Shown in pieces: positions 10,824 to 19,452 of a stretch of 64,000 nucleotides of DNA. The translations under genes and the position numbers were made by a program. The stretch comes from Burkholderia arboris (lineage in GTDB: Bacteria > Pseudomonadota > Gammaproteobacteria > Burkholderiales > Burkholderiaceae), in assembly GCF_902499125.1 (NCBI RefSeq), contig NZ_CABVPX010000007.1:62001-126000 (forward strand), read 5' to 3'. Every line of letters starts with the position of its first letter. Within the stretch, counting starts at the first letter, position 1. A model generated the notes under the pieces. That model was not told the DNA's origin and did no database searches. It worked only from the letters and a program-made list of their open reading frames with translations.

Positions 10824-11486
10824 TCAGGCCAGCGCCGGTTTCTTCAGCAGGATCTCGAAGCCGAGCGCACCGAGCCCCGCGCTCGGGCTGTAGATCGACG
10901 CGACGTCGGCCAGGCCGGCTTCGGCGACGAGCGCATGCGCTTCGTCGAGCGTGATCTTTTCCTCGACGTGGGTCGGCGGATAGTCGGCGGCCGCGCGCAT
11001 CGCGGTGAAGCGGTCGAGCAGGTGCTGCGGCGCATCGCGGCGCATGTCGTGCACGAGCGCGATGCCGCCCGGTTCCAGCACGCGATACATCTCGGTCAGG
11101 CTGAGCGCCTTGTCGGGCAGGTGGTGCAGCGTCGCGCGGCCGACCGCCATCGTCAGCGTGCCGTCGTCGAACGGCAGTGCGAGCGCGTCGCCCACGCGCA
11201 TCTCGATCGTGTCGTCCAGATCGAGTTCGCGGATCCGCGGGCGGCCTTCGTCGAGCATCGCCGGATCGAGGTCGATGCCGACGTAGCGCCAGCCGCGCAT
11301 CGCCGGATCGGTCGCGAGCCGCACCGGCACGACGCCGGTGGCCGTGCCGATGTCGGCGATCGTGCCGGGCGTCATTGCGCGCGCCAGCTGGCGGATGCGG
11401 CTGATGAACAGCAGGTCCCACGGTTCGAGCGTTTCGGTGGCGAAGCGATCGTAGTCGTTCGCCGGGCGCAGGTTCTTGAGCAGCAT
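10824..11486 (-). CDS. Class I SAM-dependent methyltransferase
   Basis: A 220-residue Rossmann-fold methyltransferase (Methyltransf_11-like). Motif I is IADIGTATGVVPVRLA, the acidic tip of strand 2 is YVGIDLDPAML, and motif III/IV is LTMAVGRATLHHLPDK followed by EMYRVLEPGGIALVHD. The start ATG at 11486 is the first Met of the conserved MLLKNLRPANDYDRFA N-terminus; upstream in-frame sequence is shadow. O-, N- or C-methylation cannot be told from sequence. It sits between the citrate-synthase-like and dioxygenase genes. Confidence 0.87.
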   Translation of the reverse strand: MLLKNLRPANDYDRFATETLEPWDLLFISRIRQLARAMTPGTIADIGTATGVVPVRLATDPAMRGWRYVGIDLDPAMLDEGRPRIRELDLDDTIEMRVGDALALPFDDGTLTMAVGRATLHHLPDKALSLTEMYRVLEPGGIALVHDMRRDAPQHLLDRFTAMRAAADYPPTHVEEKITLDEAHALVAEAGLADVASIYSPSAGLGALGFEILLKKPALA

Positions 11487-11514
11487 GACGTTCCTTGTGC
11501 GAAAGGGTGAGGGT

Positions 11515-12762
11515 TCACAGCCAGCCGACCGGCACGGCGGCCAGCAGCCGTCGCGCGGTCGCGCTGTTGACGCCGAACGCGGGGCGGCGGCGCCGTTCGA
11601 CCGCATGCGCGGCCATCGCCGCGATGCGTGCGCCGAGCCCGACGCCGACGCCCCACGACGGCGCGGCGACACCGAGTTCGAGCAGCGTCGCGGCGGTCAG
11701 GAAATCGATGTTCGGCCGCAGCGCGCGGCGCGCGTCGGCTTGCGCGCAGCACGCGTCGAACAGCGTCACGTACGCGCCGTCGAAGCCGCGTGCGGCGAAC
11801 CGGCCGCGTATGTGCGGCGGACGCGGATCGGCGACGAACAGCGGATGGCCGAAGCCGTACAGCGTGTGTTTCGCGTCGAGCGCCGCATCGATCGCCGCGC
11901 GCCCGGCCGCGTCGAGCGCGGCGGGCGGCGCACCGGCGCCGGCCGGGACCGATCGCGCGAGCGCGGCGAGCCAGTGCATCGCTTCGAGTGCCGCGCCGAC
12001 GTGCGACGGGCCGCTCGCGAGGAAGCCGGACGCGATCGCCTGCGTCAGCGTGACGCCGGTGCCGATCGCGACGCGCGGCGCGAGCACGGTCGGCGTGATG
12101 TAGCCGAAGCCGGCGTGCCAGGCGACGAGCAGCATGTCCATCGCGGCCAGGGCTGGCGCGTCGTGGCGCGTTGCGCCGGTCAGCACGAGCATGCGCTGCG
12201 CTTGCGTCGCGGCGGTATCGAGTGACGCGCTGGCGCCGCCGCCCGTACCGGCATCGGCGGCGAACGGACGGCCTTCGATCGCCGCGTGCAGCAGGAACGG
12301 CGCGGCGGCCACACCCAGCAGCATCGTGTCGAGGTCGGCGTCGTCCGGCGCGGGGCCGGGCAGCCGTGCCAGCACGTCGTCGAAGCCGCGCAGCAGGCCC
12401 GACGCGGCCGCGGAACTCGGTGCGACGCCCGCCGCACCGAGTTCCGCGGCAAGCGACTGTGCGACCGAGCCGGGCGCCAGCGCGTCGGCGAACGCCGCGA
12501 GCCGCGCGCCGATCGCCGCTTCGTGCGCACGATGGCCGGCGCTGCCGGGCGCGACGTCGAACCACAGATGCGCCAGTGCGCCTTCGAACGTCGTTGCGCC
12601 GATCAGCGCGTTCAGGTCGAGATCGCGCACGCGCAGTGCTTCGGGTTCGAGCGTCGCGCCGTCGATGTCGGTGCCGCGATGGCGCGTCGCCGGTCGGCCG
12701 AGCAGGTTGCGCGGCGCGTCGCCGGTCGCGGCGGCGGTGCCGGAATCGAGTGTCGTGTCCAT
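11515..12762 (-). CDS. Citrate synthase-fold enzyme with intact catalytic triad
   Basis: A 415-residue citrate synthase family protein, somewhat divergent. The three catalytic positions of the family are present: His254 in SGPSHVGAALEA (normally GPLHGGAN), His306 in GFGHPLFVADPR and Asp353 in LRPNIDFLT. It should therefore still condense an acyl-CoA (or acyl carrier) with a 2-oxo acid, like citrate or alkylcitrate synthases. Housekeeping citrate synthase is an unlikely role because the gene is embedded in a secondary lipid cluster, 1 bp after the acyl-CoA dehydrogenase stop. The N-terminal ~110 residues are hard to align. The actual acceptor is unknown. Confidence 0.8.
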   Translation of the reverse strand: MDTTLDSGTAAATGDAPRNLLGRPATRHRGTDIDGATLEPEALRVRDLDLNALIGATTFEGALAHLWFDVAPGSAGHRAHEAAIGARLAAFADALAPGSVAQSLAAELGAAGVAPSSAAASGLLRGFDDVLARLPGPAPDDADLDTMLLGVAAAPFLLHAAIEGRPFAADAGTGGGASASLDTAATQAQRMLVLTGATRHDAPALAAMDMLLVAWHAGFGYITPTVLAPRVAIGTGVTLTQAIASGFLASGPSHVGAALEAMHWLAALARSVPAGAGAPPAALDAAGRAAIDAALDAKHTLYGFGHPLFVADPRPPHIRGRFAARGFDGAYVTLFDACCAQADARRALRPNIDFLTAATLLELGVAAPSWGVGVGLGARIAAMAAHAVERRRRPAFGVNSATARRLLAAVPVGWL

Positions 12763-12763
12763 G

Positions 12764-14611
12764 TCATTCCGCCGGTGCGAGTTCGTCGCTGCTGACGCTG
12801 ATCGCCGCATGCGCCATCGCGGCGATCACGGCCGCGTGCTGGTCGACGACGGGCAGCACGTTCGCGAAGTAGTAGCGTGCGCTTTTCAGCTTGCCGCGAT
12901 AGAACGCGAGTTCGGCCGGCGTATCGGCCGTTTCCGGCGCATCGATCCGGCGCGCGGCGATCGTCGCCGATTCGAGCAGTACCCATGCCGACGTGACGAC
13001 GCCGAACATCTCGAGAAAGCGCGTGTAGAACTGGCTGCTGCGGTGCGTGTGCCCGTCCTGCACGTCGCGCGCGATGTCGTCGAGCGCGGCGGCGATCCGG
13101 TCGGCGCCCGTGCGCAGCGCGTCGAACAGCGGCCGCAGTTCCGCGTGCGTGCCGCCGTGATGCTGGTGCGCGAGGAACGCGTCGAGTTCGTCGCGGTAGT
13201 ACTGGATCAGCCGCGAATGGCGGCCGAAGCCGAGCTTGTCGCGCACGAGGTCCTGCGCCTGGATGTAGTTCGTGCCTTCCCAGATCGACAGGATCTTCAC
13301 GTCGCGCGCGTTCTGCTCGACGGGGCTCGCATCGGTATAGCCGAGGCCGCCGTGCACCTGGATCGCGGTTTCGCAGATCCGCCACGCCTGGTCCGAGATG
13401 AACGCCTTGCAGATCGGCGTCAGCAGCAACTGCAGCTTGCGGTGGCGCTCGATCTCGGCCGGGTCGGCGTCGGGCGTCGCTTCGAGCATCGCCGCCCGCG
13501 TCGCGGTCGCCGCGAGCTTGCCGAGCAGGCCGCGGCAGCCATCGACGCGGCTTTTCATGTCGACCAGCATGCGCTGCACATCCGCGTGCTCGACGATCGC
13601 GACGCGGGCGGCGTGGGTGTTCGACGCGCGCTCGATCGGCCGGCCCTGCAGCCGACGGCCTGCGTACTCGACCGCATGCAGGTATGCGCTCGATGCGACG
13701 CCGACGCCGAACATCCCGGTGCTCATCCGCGCCTGGTTCATCAGCGGCATCAGTTGCAGCAGGCCGACGTTGCGCCGGCCGCCGAGCAGCCAGCCCTTGG
13801 TCGTGCCGTTCGATCCGAACACGAGGTGCGTGTTCGCGCAGCCCTTGAGCCCCATCTTGCGCGGCAGGCCGATGCAGTCGACATGGTTCGGCTGCAGCTC
13901 GCCGGTTTCCTCGTCGGGCCAGAAGCGCGGCACGACGAGACACGACAGCGAGAATGAATCCGGCGACGCGGTGTCGATGCGGCCGAGCACGAAATACAGC
14001 GTGTTCTCGGTCAGCTCATGCATGCCGGCCGAGATGTAGACCTTCTCGCCGTCGATCGCGTAGATGTCGCGTTCGAGCGGCGTTGCGCGCAGCGCGACCG
14101 CGGTGAGGTCGGTGCCGGCCTGCGGTTCGGTCGCGCAGAAACACGCGTCCCAGCGGTACGCCTCGAGCGGCGCAATGTGCGCTTTCTGGTGCGGCGTGCC
14201 GTGCATCTGCAAGAGCTTGATCGCGGGGCGCGTGAAGCCGCCGTACGTCATGAACGACGGGTTCGCGCCCATGAACATCTCGTAGATCATCTGCGTGACG
14301 ATCGGCGGCAGCCCGTGCGCGGTGCCGAACAGCGTGTTCGACCATTCGTCGCGAAAGCGCGCCCACAGCGCGTGGAAATGCGACGGAATGCGCACCTGGC
14401 CGTCGTCGAGCAGCGTGCAGCCTTCGACGTCGGCCTGCTGGTAGCTGCGGCCGAGGTCGAGTGCGAAGTCGCGCGCGCGTTCGAGCAGTGCATCGACCGA
14501 CGCGCGGTCGTGCGTACCGTACGGCCCGTGCGTCAGGAAGTGCCGGTCGGCCTCGAACAGTTCCCACAGAAAGAAGCGCAGCTCGCGCAGGCTCACCTTG
14601 TAGGCGCTCAT
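12764..14611 (-). CDS. afcE: Acyl-CoA dehydrogenase, long AcdB-like form (afcE-like)
   Basis: A 615-residue flavoprotein with the long C-terminal extension of the AcdB/FadE-like group. Visible motifs are CFCATEPQAGTDLTAVA (FAD/acyl binding), GEKVYISAGMHELTE, CANTHLVFG, and IQVHGGLGYTDASPVEQ leading to ILSIWEGTN with the catalytic-base Glu. It would introduce a 2,3-double bond into an acyl thioester. Two ATGs are adjacent (14614 and 14611); 14611 has the better 7-nt spacing from GGAG and overlaps the upstream TGA by one base. From recall, afcE (an acyl-CoA dehydrogenase) of B. cenocepacia is needed for normal colony form and antifungal activity; identity is by gene order. Confidence 0.88.
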   Translation of the reverse strand: MSAYKVSLRELRFFLWELFEADRHFLTHGPYGTHDRASVDALLERARDFALDLGRSYQQADVEGCTLLDDGQVRIPSHFHALWARFRDEWSNTLFGTAHGLPPIVTQMIYEMFMGANPSFMTYGGFTRPAIKLLQMHGTPHQKAHIAPLEAYRWDACFCATEPQAGTDLTAVALRATPLERDIYAIDGEKVYISAGMHELTENTLYFVLGRIDTASPDSFSLSCLVVPRFWPDEETGELQPNHVDCIGLPRKMGLKGCANTHLVFGSNGTTKGWLLGGRRNVGLLQLMPLMNQARMSTGMFGVGVASSAYLHAVEYAGRRLQGRPIERASNTHAARVAIVEHADVQRMLVDMKSRVDGCRGLLGKLAATATRAAMLEATPDADPAEIERHRKLQLLLTPICKAFISDQAWRICETAIQVHGGLGYTDASPVEQNARDVKILSIWEGTNYIQAQDLVRDKLGFGRHSRLIQYYRDELDAFLAHQHHGGTHAELRPLFDALRTGADRIAAALDDIARDVQDGHTHRSSQFYTRFLEMFGVVTSAWVLLESATIAARRIDAPETADTPAELAFYRGKLKSARYYFANVLPVVDQHAAVIAAMAHAAISVSSDELAPAE

Positions 14612-15702
14612 CATGCGTCTCCTTCGATATCGAGCGCGGCATCGAGGCCGCCGGCCAGGTCGACGACGGCGGCGGCCGCCGCGCCATGCAGTGCCGCGTC
14701 CCACACGAGCACCGTGCGACGCTCGCCTTCGTCGAGCGCACCGGCGAGCCGGATCAGTGCGGCGGCCGCTTCGGCCGACGACAGGTGACCCGACCCGTCG
14801 TGCTGGATCCGCGCGCCGAGCGGGATCGAGGCGGCGTCGGCCACGCGTGCCGCGAAGCCGGGATCGAAGCCGGGCGGCACGCACCAGTCGATCCGGTTCG
14901 CGCGCAGGTTCGCCTGATCGAGCGCGCGGCGGATCGCGCGCGCGGCGACCGGCGCGAGCGAGTCGCGCAGCGCAGCGGGCGCGTCGGCCCACGGATCGGC
15001 GATCGACGGCCCGAATTCGACCGCGACGGACCGCACGCCGCCCCACACGGCCGGCTCGGGCGCGGGGCCCGCGCGCGACACGAGCAGCGCGGCGGCGGCG
15101 TCGCCATAGCCGACCAGATCGCCGAACTGGCGGAAGAACGGGTACAGCCACTTGTCGCTGAGGATCACGAGCGCCTGGTCGCCTTCGTCGAGCAGCCCGT
15201 CGAGCAGCATCAGCGCCGAATACCAGCCGAGCGTGCCGTTCTGGCCGAGCGCGAACGGCGTCACGCGCTGCAGCCCGAGTTCGTACTGCATGCGGCCGAC
15301 GACCGAGTCGCCGATGCCCTCGTTGAGCGCGCAGCTCGCGACGATCACGTGGGTCGTGCGCGCGAGCTGACCGGAGCCGAGCTGGTCGCGCAGGTCGAGC
15401 GCCGCATCGGCGGCGAGATCGGCGAGGCTGCGCCCGGGCGGCGCGACCCGCAGCACGGGCCGGCCGCCCGGCGCGAGGCGCGTGCCTTCCTCGGGCGTCA
15501 GCGCTCCCGATCCGCGCGGCCGGGCGAAGCGCGCCTGCGGCAGCAGCAGGTGCCGGTAGCCGGGATGGCGCTCCTGCGCCTGGATCGCGCTGAACACGAC
15601 GGCGGGCGGCAGCACCACGACGCCGCCGGACAAGGCGAGCGTGCCGGGCGCGGCCACGCGGGGCGCGCCGATACGGGCTTCTTCGAGCGTCGACAGGGTC
15701 AT
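14611..15702 (-). CDS. FabH-like thiolase-fold protein lacking catalytic Cys and His (probable pseudoenzyme)
   Basis: A 363-residue protein with the two-domain thiolase layout of KAS III: SLADLAADAALDLRDQ, THVIVASCALNEG and DAAAALLVSRAG correspond to the family core. Where KAS III has its nucleophile (ACSG...AL), this protein reads QNGTLGWYSALMLL (about residues 154-167) with no Cys, and the usual His motif is replaced by CVPPGFDPGF. It may be a structural partner or chain-length factor for the competent ketosynthase encoded at 18462-19451, or bind the carrier. ATG 15702 overlaps the ligase stop (ATGA). Confidence 0.72.
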   Translation of the reverse strand: MTLSTLEEARIGAPRVAAPGTLALSGGVVVLPPAVVFSAIQAQERHPGYRHLLLPQARFARPRGSGALTPEEGTRLAPGGRPVLRVAPPGRSLADLAADAALDLRDQLGSGQLARTTHVIVASCALNEGIGDSVVGRMQYELGLQRVTPFALGQNGTLGWYSALMLLDGLLDEGDQALVILSDKWLYPFFRQFGDLVGYGDAAAALLVSRAGPAPEPAVWGGVRSVAVEFGPSIADPWADAPAALRDSLAPVAARAIRRALDQANLRANRIDWCVPPGFDPGFAARVADAASIPLGARIQHDGSGHLSSAEAAAALIRLAGALDEGERRTVLVWDAALHGAAAAAVVDLAGGLDAALDIEGDA

Positions 15703-17276
15703 GCGGCGGTCTCCTCGAGGTTCGGACGCGCGAACGCGTCGCGATACTGCGCTTTCAGTGCCGGCCGGTCGATCTTGCCGTTGGGGTTGCGCGGCAGGGC
15801 CGGCAACGGCTCGACGACGAGCGGGCTCATGTAGGTCGGCAGCGCGTCGCGGCAGGCGCGCGCGATGTCGGTGCGGCACGCGCCGGCGTCGAGCGTCGAC
15901 ACGACGCACGCGGCGATCGCTTCGCCGAGCGCCGGGTGCGGGACGCCGAACACGGCGGCCTCGCGGATATGCGGCAGCGCGAACAGCACGTCCTCGACCT
16001 CGGTCGGGCTGACGCGATAGCCGGACGTCTTGATCATGTCGTCGCCGCGTGCGACGAAGTACAGGAAGCCGTCCGCGTCGCGCCGCACGATGTCGCCCGA
16101 CCACACGGCGACGTCCGGGCGCGGAATCTCGCCGTGGCGGCGCGGCAGTGCGCGAAAGCGCTGCGCGGTCAGCTCGGGCCGGTTCCAGTAGCCGAGCGTG
16201 ACGAACGCGCCACGATGCACGAGTTCGCCGGGCTCGTCGGCCGCGCATTCGCTGCCGTCCGCGCGCAACACGAGAATGTTGGCGTTCGGCACGGCCTTGC
16301 CGATCGACGTCGGGCGCAGCGCCGCATCGGCCGGCGCGAGGTAGGTCGAGCGGAACGCCTCGGTCAGCCCGTACATCAGGTACGGCGACGCGTGCGTGAA
16401 CAGTGCCTGCAGGCGGTGCAGCAGCGGCGTCGCGAGATGGCCGCCGGTGTTCGCGAAGCGGCGGATCCGCGTGCGCGCGGTGTCGCTCCAGCCGGCGGAT
16501 GCGAGTTGCATCCACAGCGGCGGCACGCCGGTGATCGACGTGACGCCGAACGCGTCGCAATGGCGCGGCACCTCGGCCGGCTGCAGGAAGTCGAGCGGCG
16601 TGTAGCACGCGCCGGCCGCCAGCGCGGTCGTGAGCTGGCTCAGGCCCGCGTCGAAGCTGAGCGGCAGCACGCCGAGAACGACGTCGTCGTCCGCGAGCCC
16701 CTGGTATGCGGCGACGCTGAATGCGCCCGACACCAGGTTGCGGTGCGATACGACGACACCCTTCGGCTTGCCGGTCGAGCCGGAGGTGTAGAGCAGCGCG
16801 GCCGGATCGTCGTCCACCGGCCGGCCGGCGGGGGCCGGCGGCGGTGTGCCGGCATCCGGCGCGTCGATTGCCTCCGCGAGTTCCTCGATCAGCAGCGCGC
16901 GTGTGCCGACGAGTGCGGCGAGCGCCGGCAGGCGCTTGAGCCGCTGCGCGCCGGTCATGAACAGCGCGGCGCCGCTGTCGGCGACGATATGTTCGATCTG
17001 CGCTTCCTTCAACTGCGGATTGACCGGCACGAAGATCGCGCCGAGCGCGTTGGCCGCGAGCATCGCGACCACCGTCTCGATACGCTTCGGCGCGTAGATG
17101 GCGACGCGCTCGCCGGGCTGTACGCCGCGCGCCGCGAGTGCGGCGGCGGCGCGCCGGACCGCGCGCGCGAGCCGGTCGTAGGTCATCGTGCCGCCGCCGT
17201 CGGCATACGCGGGGTGATGCGGCCAGCGCTGTGCGCCGTGCTCGAGCAGGTCGGCGACGCTGATCAGTGCGTTCAA
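15699..17276 (-). CDS. AMP-dependent acyl/aminoacyl ligase
   Basis: A 525-residue ANL-family adenylating enzyme. A-motifs in order: LLYTSGSTGKPKGV (P-loop), YGLTEAF, GELVHRGAFVTLGYWN, VWSGDIVRRDADGFLYFVAR, KTSGYRVSPTEVE and the C-terminal lysine in NPNGKIDRP. Translation seems to start at TTG 17276: a GGAG site lies 6 nt upstream and no ATG is better placed. It probably activates an acid or amino acid and loads the carrier protein encoded at 21943-22197; it resembles stand-alone ligases that feed carrier-bound amino acid chemistry. The substrate is not readable by eye. Confidence 0.86.
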   Translation of the reverse strand: MNALISVADLLEHGAQRWPHHPAYADGGGTMTYDRLARAVRRAAAALAARGVQPGERVAIYAPKRIETVVAMLAANALGAIFVPVNPQLKEAQIEHIVADSGAALFMTGAQRLKRLPALAALVGTRALLIEELAEAIDAPDAGTPPPAPAGRPVDDDPAALLYTSGSTGKPKGVVVSHRNLVSGAFSVAAYQGLADDDVVLGVLPLSFDAGLSQLTTALAAGACYTPLDFLQPAEVPRHCDAFGVTSITGVPPLWMQLASAGWSDTARTRIRRFANTGGHLATPLLHRLQALFTHASPYLMYGLTEAFRSTYLAPADAALRPTSIGKAVPNANILVLRADGSECAADEPGELVHRGAFVTLGYWNRPELTAQRFRALPRRHGEIPRPDVAVWSGDIVRRDADGFLYFVARGDDMIKTSGYRVSPTEVEDVLFALPHIREAAVFGVPHPALGEAIAACVVSTLDAGACRTDIARACRDALPTYMSPLVVEPLPALPRNPNGKIDRPALKAQYRDAFARPNLEETAA

Positions 17277-17296
17277 GATCGGCTCCTCTGGATGGT

Positions 17297-18472
17297 CTAG
17301 GCGGGCCGCACGTACACGTGCGCGGCTTCGTGGGACAGGAAATGCGCCATCGAGTACGTGCGGTGATACGCGCCGCAGCGTGCGAACACCGCGATGTCGC
17401 CGGCCTGCGGCGGTGCGCCCGTGTCGTCGCGGCCGATCACGTCCGCGCGGCTGCAGGTGCTGCCGACGTACAGCGTCGGCACGCCACGCGACGGCGGCGC
17501 GGGCGTGCGGCGCACGAGCGATGGCGTGGCCAGGCGCCGCATCACCGATTCGGTTTGCGCGAGCAGGAACGCATGGGACAGGCCGCCGTCGCAGACGGCG
17601 ATCGTGCGGTCCTGCCACGCCTTGACCGCGACGACGCGCGTCGCGAACACGCCCGCATCGGCGAAGATCGCGCGGCCGGCCTCGTGGGCCAGCGTGAAAT
17701 TGCCGGCCAGCGGCGCCAGCGCGTTCGCATAGCGTGCGAACGCGGCGTCGCCCGGATGATCGTCGGCAAAACCTCCGCCGAGGCTCAGCGAGCCGAGCGG
17801 CGCGCCGTTGGCCGGCGCGAGATCGCGTGCGAGCGCCGCGAGCCGTTCGGGCAACGCGAGCGTATCGGGTTGCGTCGCGTCCTGGCGGATGAACGAATGC
17901 GGGCCGGAGAACACGTGCAGCCCGGCGACCGGCAGGCCGGCGGCCGCAAGCGTGCGTACCGCGTCGTGTGCCTCGTTCGGCGTCATCCCGAAGTGGTCGT
18001 GCCACAGCGAGCGTGCGTGCTCGCCGGCCAGCGCACCGGCATTGACGCGCAACAGCACCGCACCCGGCGTGCTGCCGCCGGCCGCCGCTTCGCGTGCAAG
18101 CGGCACGAAGCGGGCGACCGCGTCCGGGTTGTCGAGCACGAAATGGCAGCGCGACGCGAGCCCTGCGCGCATGAACATCTCGTCCATCGACGGATTGTTC
18201 AGGTAGCGCGCCGCCTTGATCCGGCCGATTGCCGCATCGAGTTCGCCGCGGCTCGCCAGCTCGACGCCGTCCTCGTACGCGTGCGCGCAACGTGCGAGCA
18301 GGTCCTGGTTCGGGTTCGCCTTCAGCGACACGATCAGCCGCGTGCCGAGCCGCGCCTTCAGCGACCGGTAGCGTGCGATCGCGACCTCGGGCTCGTACAC
18401 GTAGCAGGGCGTGCGCAGGTCGGCGAGCCACGCGTGGTCGCCGGCGGACGGAAGCGGATGCTCAGGCGTCAT
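17297..18472 (-). CDS. PLP-dependent group IV (Orn/DAP/Arg-type) decarboxylase
   Basis: A 391-residue alanine-racemase-fold decarboxylase. The PLP lysine is Lys51 in VSLKANPNQD; GLHVFSGPHSF, SLSLGGGFADDH and the C-terminal STCSRADVIGRD (active-site Cys and Asp from the partner subunit) are all present, so the enzyme should be active. Free diaminopimelate is an unlikely substrate in this setting. With a ligase and a carrier protein nearby it recalls BtrK of butirosin biosynthesis, which decarboxylates a carrier-bound glutamyl group. ATG 18472 overlaps the ketosynthase stop by 11 bp. Alternative: it makes a free diamine head group. Confidence 0.85.
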   Translation of the reverse strand: MTPEHPLPSAGDHAWLADLRTPCYVYEPEVAIARYRSLKARLGTRLIVSLKANPNQDLLARCAHAYEDGVELASRGELDAAIGRIKAARYLNNPSMDEMFMRAGLASRCHFVLDNPDAVARFVPLAREAAAGGSTPGAVLLRVNAGALAGEHARSLWHDHFGMTPNEAHDAVRTLAAAGLPVAGLHVFSGPHSFIRQDATQPDTLALPERLAALARDLAPANGAPLGSLSLGGGFADDHPGDAAFARYANALAPLAGNFTLAHEAGRAIFADAGVFATRVVAVKAWQDRTIAVCDGGLSHAFLLAQTESVMRRLATPSLVRRTPAPPSRGVPTLYVGSTCSRADVIGRDDTGAPPQAGDIAVFARCGAYHRTYSMAHFLSHEAAHVYVRPA

Positions 18473-19451
18473 GGCGGCCCACCGGATGGAGCGTGGCGGC
18501 TGCATACGCGCCGCAGTTCGACTGCATCACGCCGAGCACGCGATGGCCATGCGCGACCGCATCGAGGCCGACGTCGGCCAGGTTGATCGGGAAATCCGAG
18601 CAACACGCGTGGCCGCGCGCATGGATGTTTTCCGCGTAGAGCCGCTCGGCCGGTACGCGCATCGCCCGGCACAGCGCGTTCCAGCCGGGCAGGTCGGCGT
18701 TGTGCGGGAGCACGAGTTCGTATGCGTCGAGCGCGTGCGATTCGAGCGCGACGGCCGCGTCGATCGCCTTGCGCGTGTACGGCCACTCCATCATGATCAG
18801 GTCGGCCTCGTTGGCGGCGACGGTGTCCGAGCCGCGGTGCCATTTCGCATGCGTCTCGATCGCGATGCCGCCGAGCCGGTTCCTCGTGCTGTTGCGCGCG
18901 ATCAGCATTGCGGCCGCGCCGTCGCACTGCACGCCCGTCATCTGCCGCATCCGGTAATCCTCGCCATACACGCGGTCGGACGACACGACGAGCGCCGCAT
19001 CGAGCTGCGGATAGCGGCGCATCAGCGCGCGGACCGTCTCGATCCCGGCCGCGACCGACACGCAGTTCAACTGCGCGACCGAGCCGAGCCACAGCGGCTC
19101 GATGCCGAGCTGTGCGGCCAGCTCGTGCGGCAGGCTGCGCGGCGCGGGCGGCACGCTGAACTGTTGCGTGTGCACGTGCACGATCGCGCCGATATCGGAC
19201 GGATGCACACGCGCGGTGTCGAGCAGCCGGCCGGCCGCCGCGATTGCGAGGTCGGTCTCGCTCGTGTCGAGCGCCATGTGGAAATAGCGGCTGCCCGATT
19301 GCGCGATCGCGGCCGCCCGCTGCGCCGGGTAGTCGCGCTCGGCGGCCCAGGCCTCGATATCGACGGGCAGGCCGGGCAGCTCGTAGGCCACTGCGTCGAC
19401 GCCGATCCAGAAGCCGGCGTCGCGGGATGCGTGGGAGGAGGGCATCGTCAT
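18462..19451 (-). CDS. 3-oxoacyl-ACP synthase III (FabH)-like ketosynthase
   Basis: A 329-residue KAS III homologue with a full catalytic triad: Cys130 in VAQLNCVSVAAGIE, His250 in LVLPHNADLPGW and Asn275 in YAENIHARGHACCSDF, at spacings like those of FabH (112/244/274). It should catalyse decarboxylative or direct Claisen-type condensation of acyl thioesters. This is the only clearly competent ketosynthase in the cluster. It starts 1 bp after the diiron-protein stop, with ATG 19451 or Met3 as start. Confidence 0.85.
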   Translation of the reverse strand: MTMPSSHASRDAGFWIGVDAVAYELPGLPVDIEAWAAERDYPAQRAAAIAQSGSRYFHMALDTSETDLAIAAAGRLLDTARVHPSDIGAIVHVHTQQFSVPPAPRSLPHELAAQLGIEPLWLGSVAQLNCVSVAAGIETVRALMRRYPQLDAALVVSSDRVYGEDYRMRQMTGVQCDGAAAMLIARNSTRNRLGGIAIETHAKWHRGSDTVAANEADLIMMEWPYTRKAIDAAVALESHALDAYELVLPHNADLPGWNALCRAMRVPAERLYAENIHARGHACCSDFPINLADVGLDAVAHGHRVLGVMQSNCGAYAAATLHPVGRHDA

Positions 19452-19452
19452 G

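Noticed and set aside
9736..11421. Extension of the ABC ATPase frame across two upstream genes
   Set aside because: The frame is open only because of high GC; the dioxygenase and methyltransferase are the real genes there.
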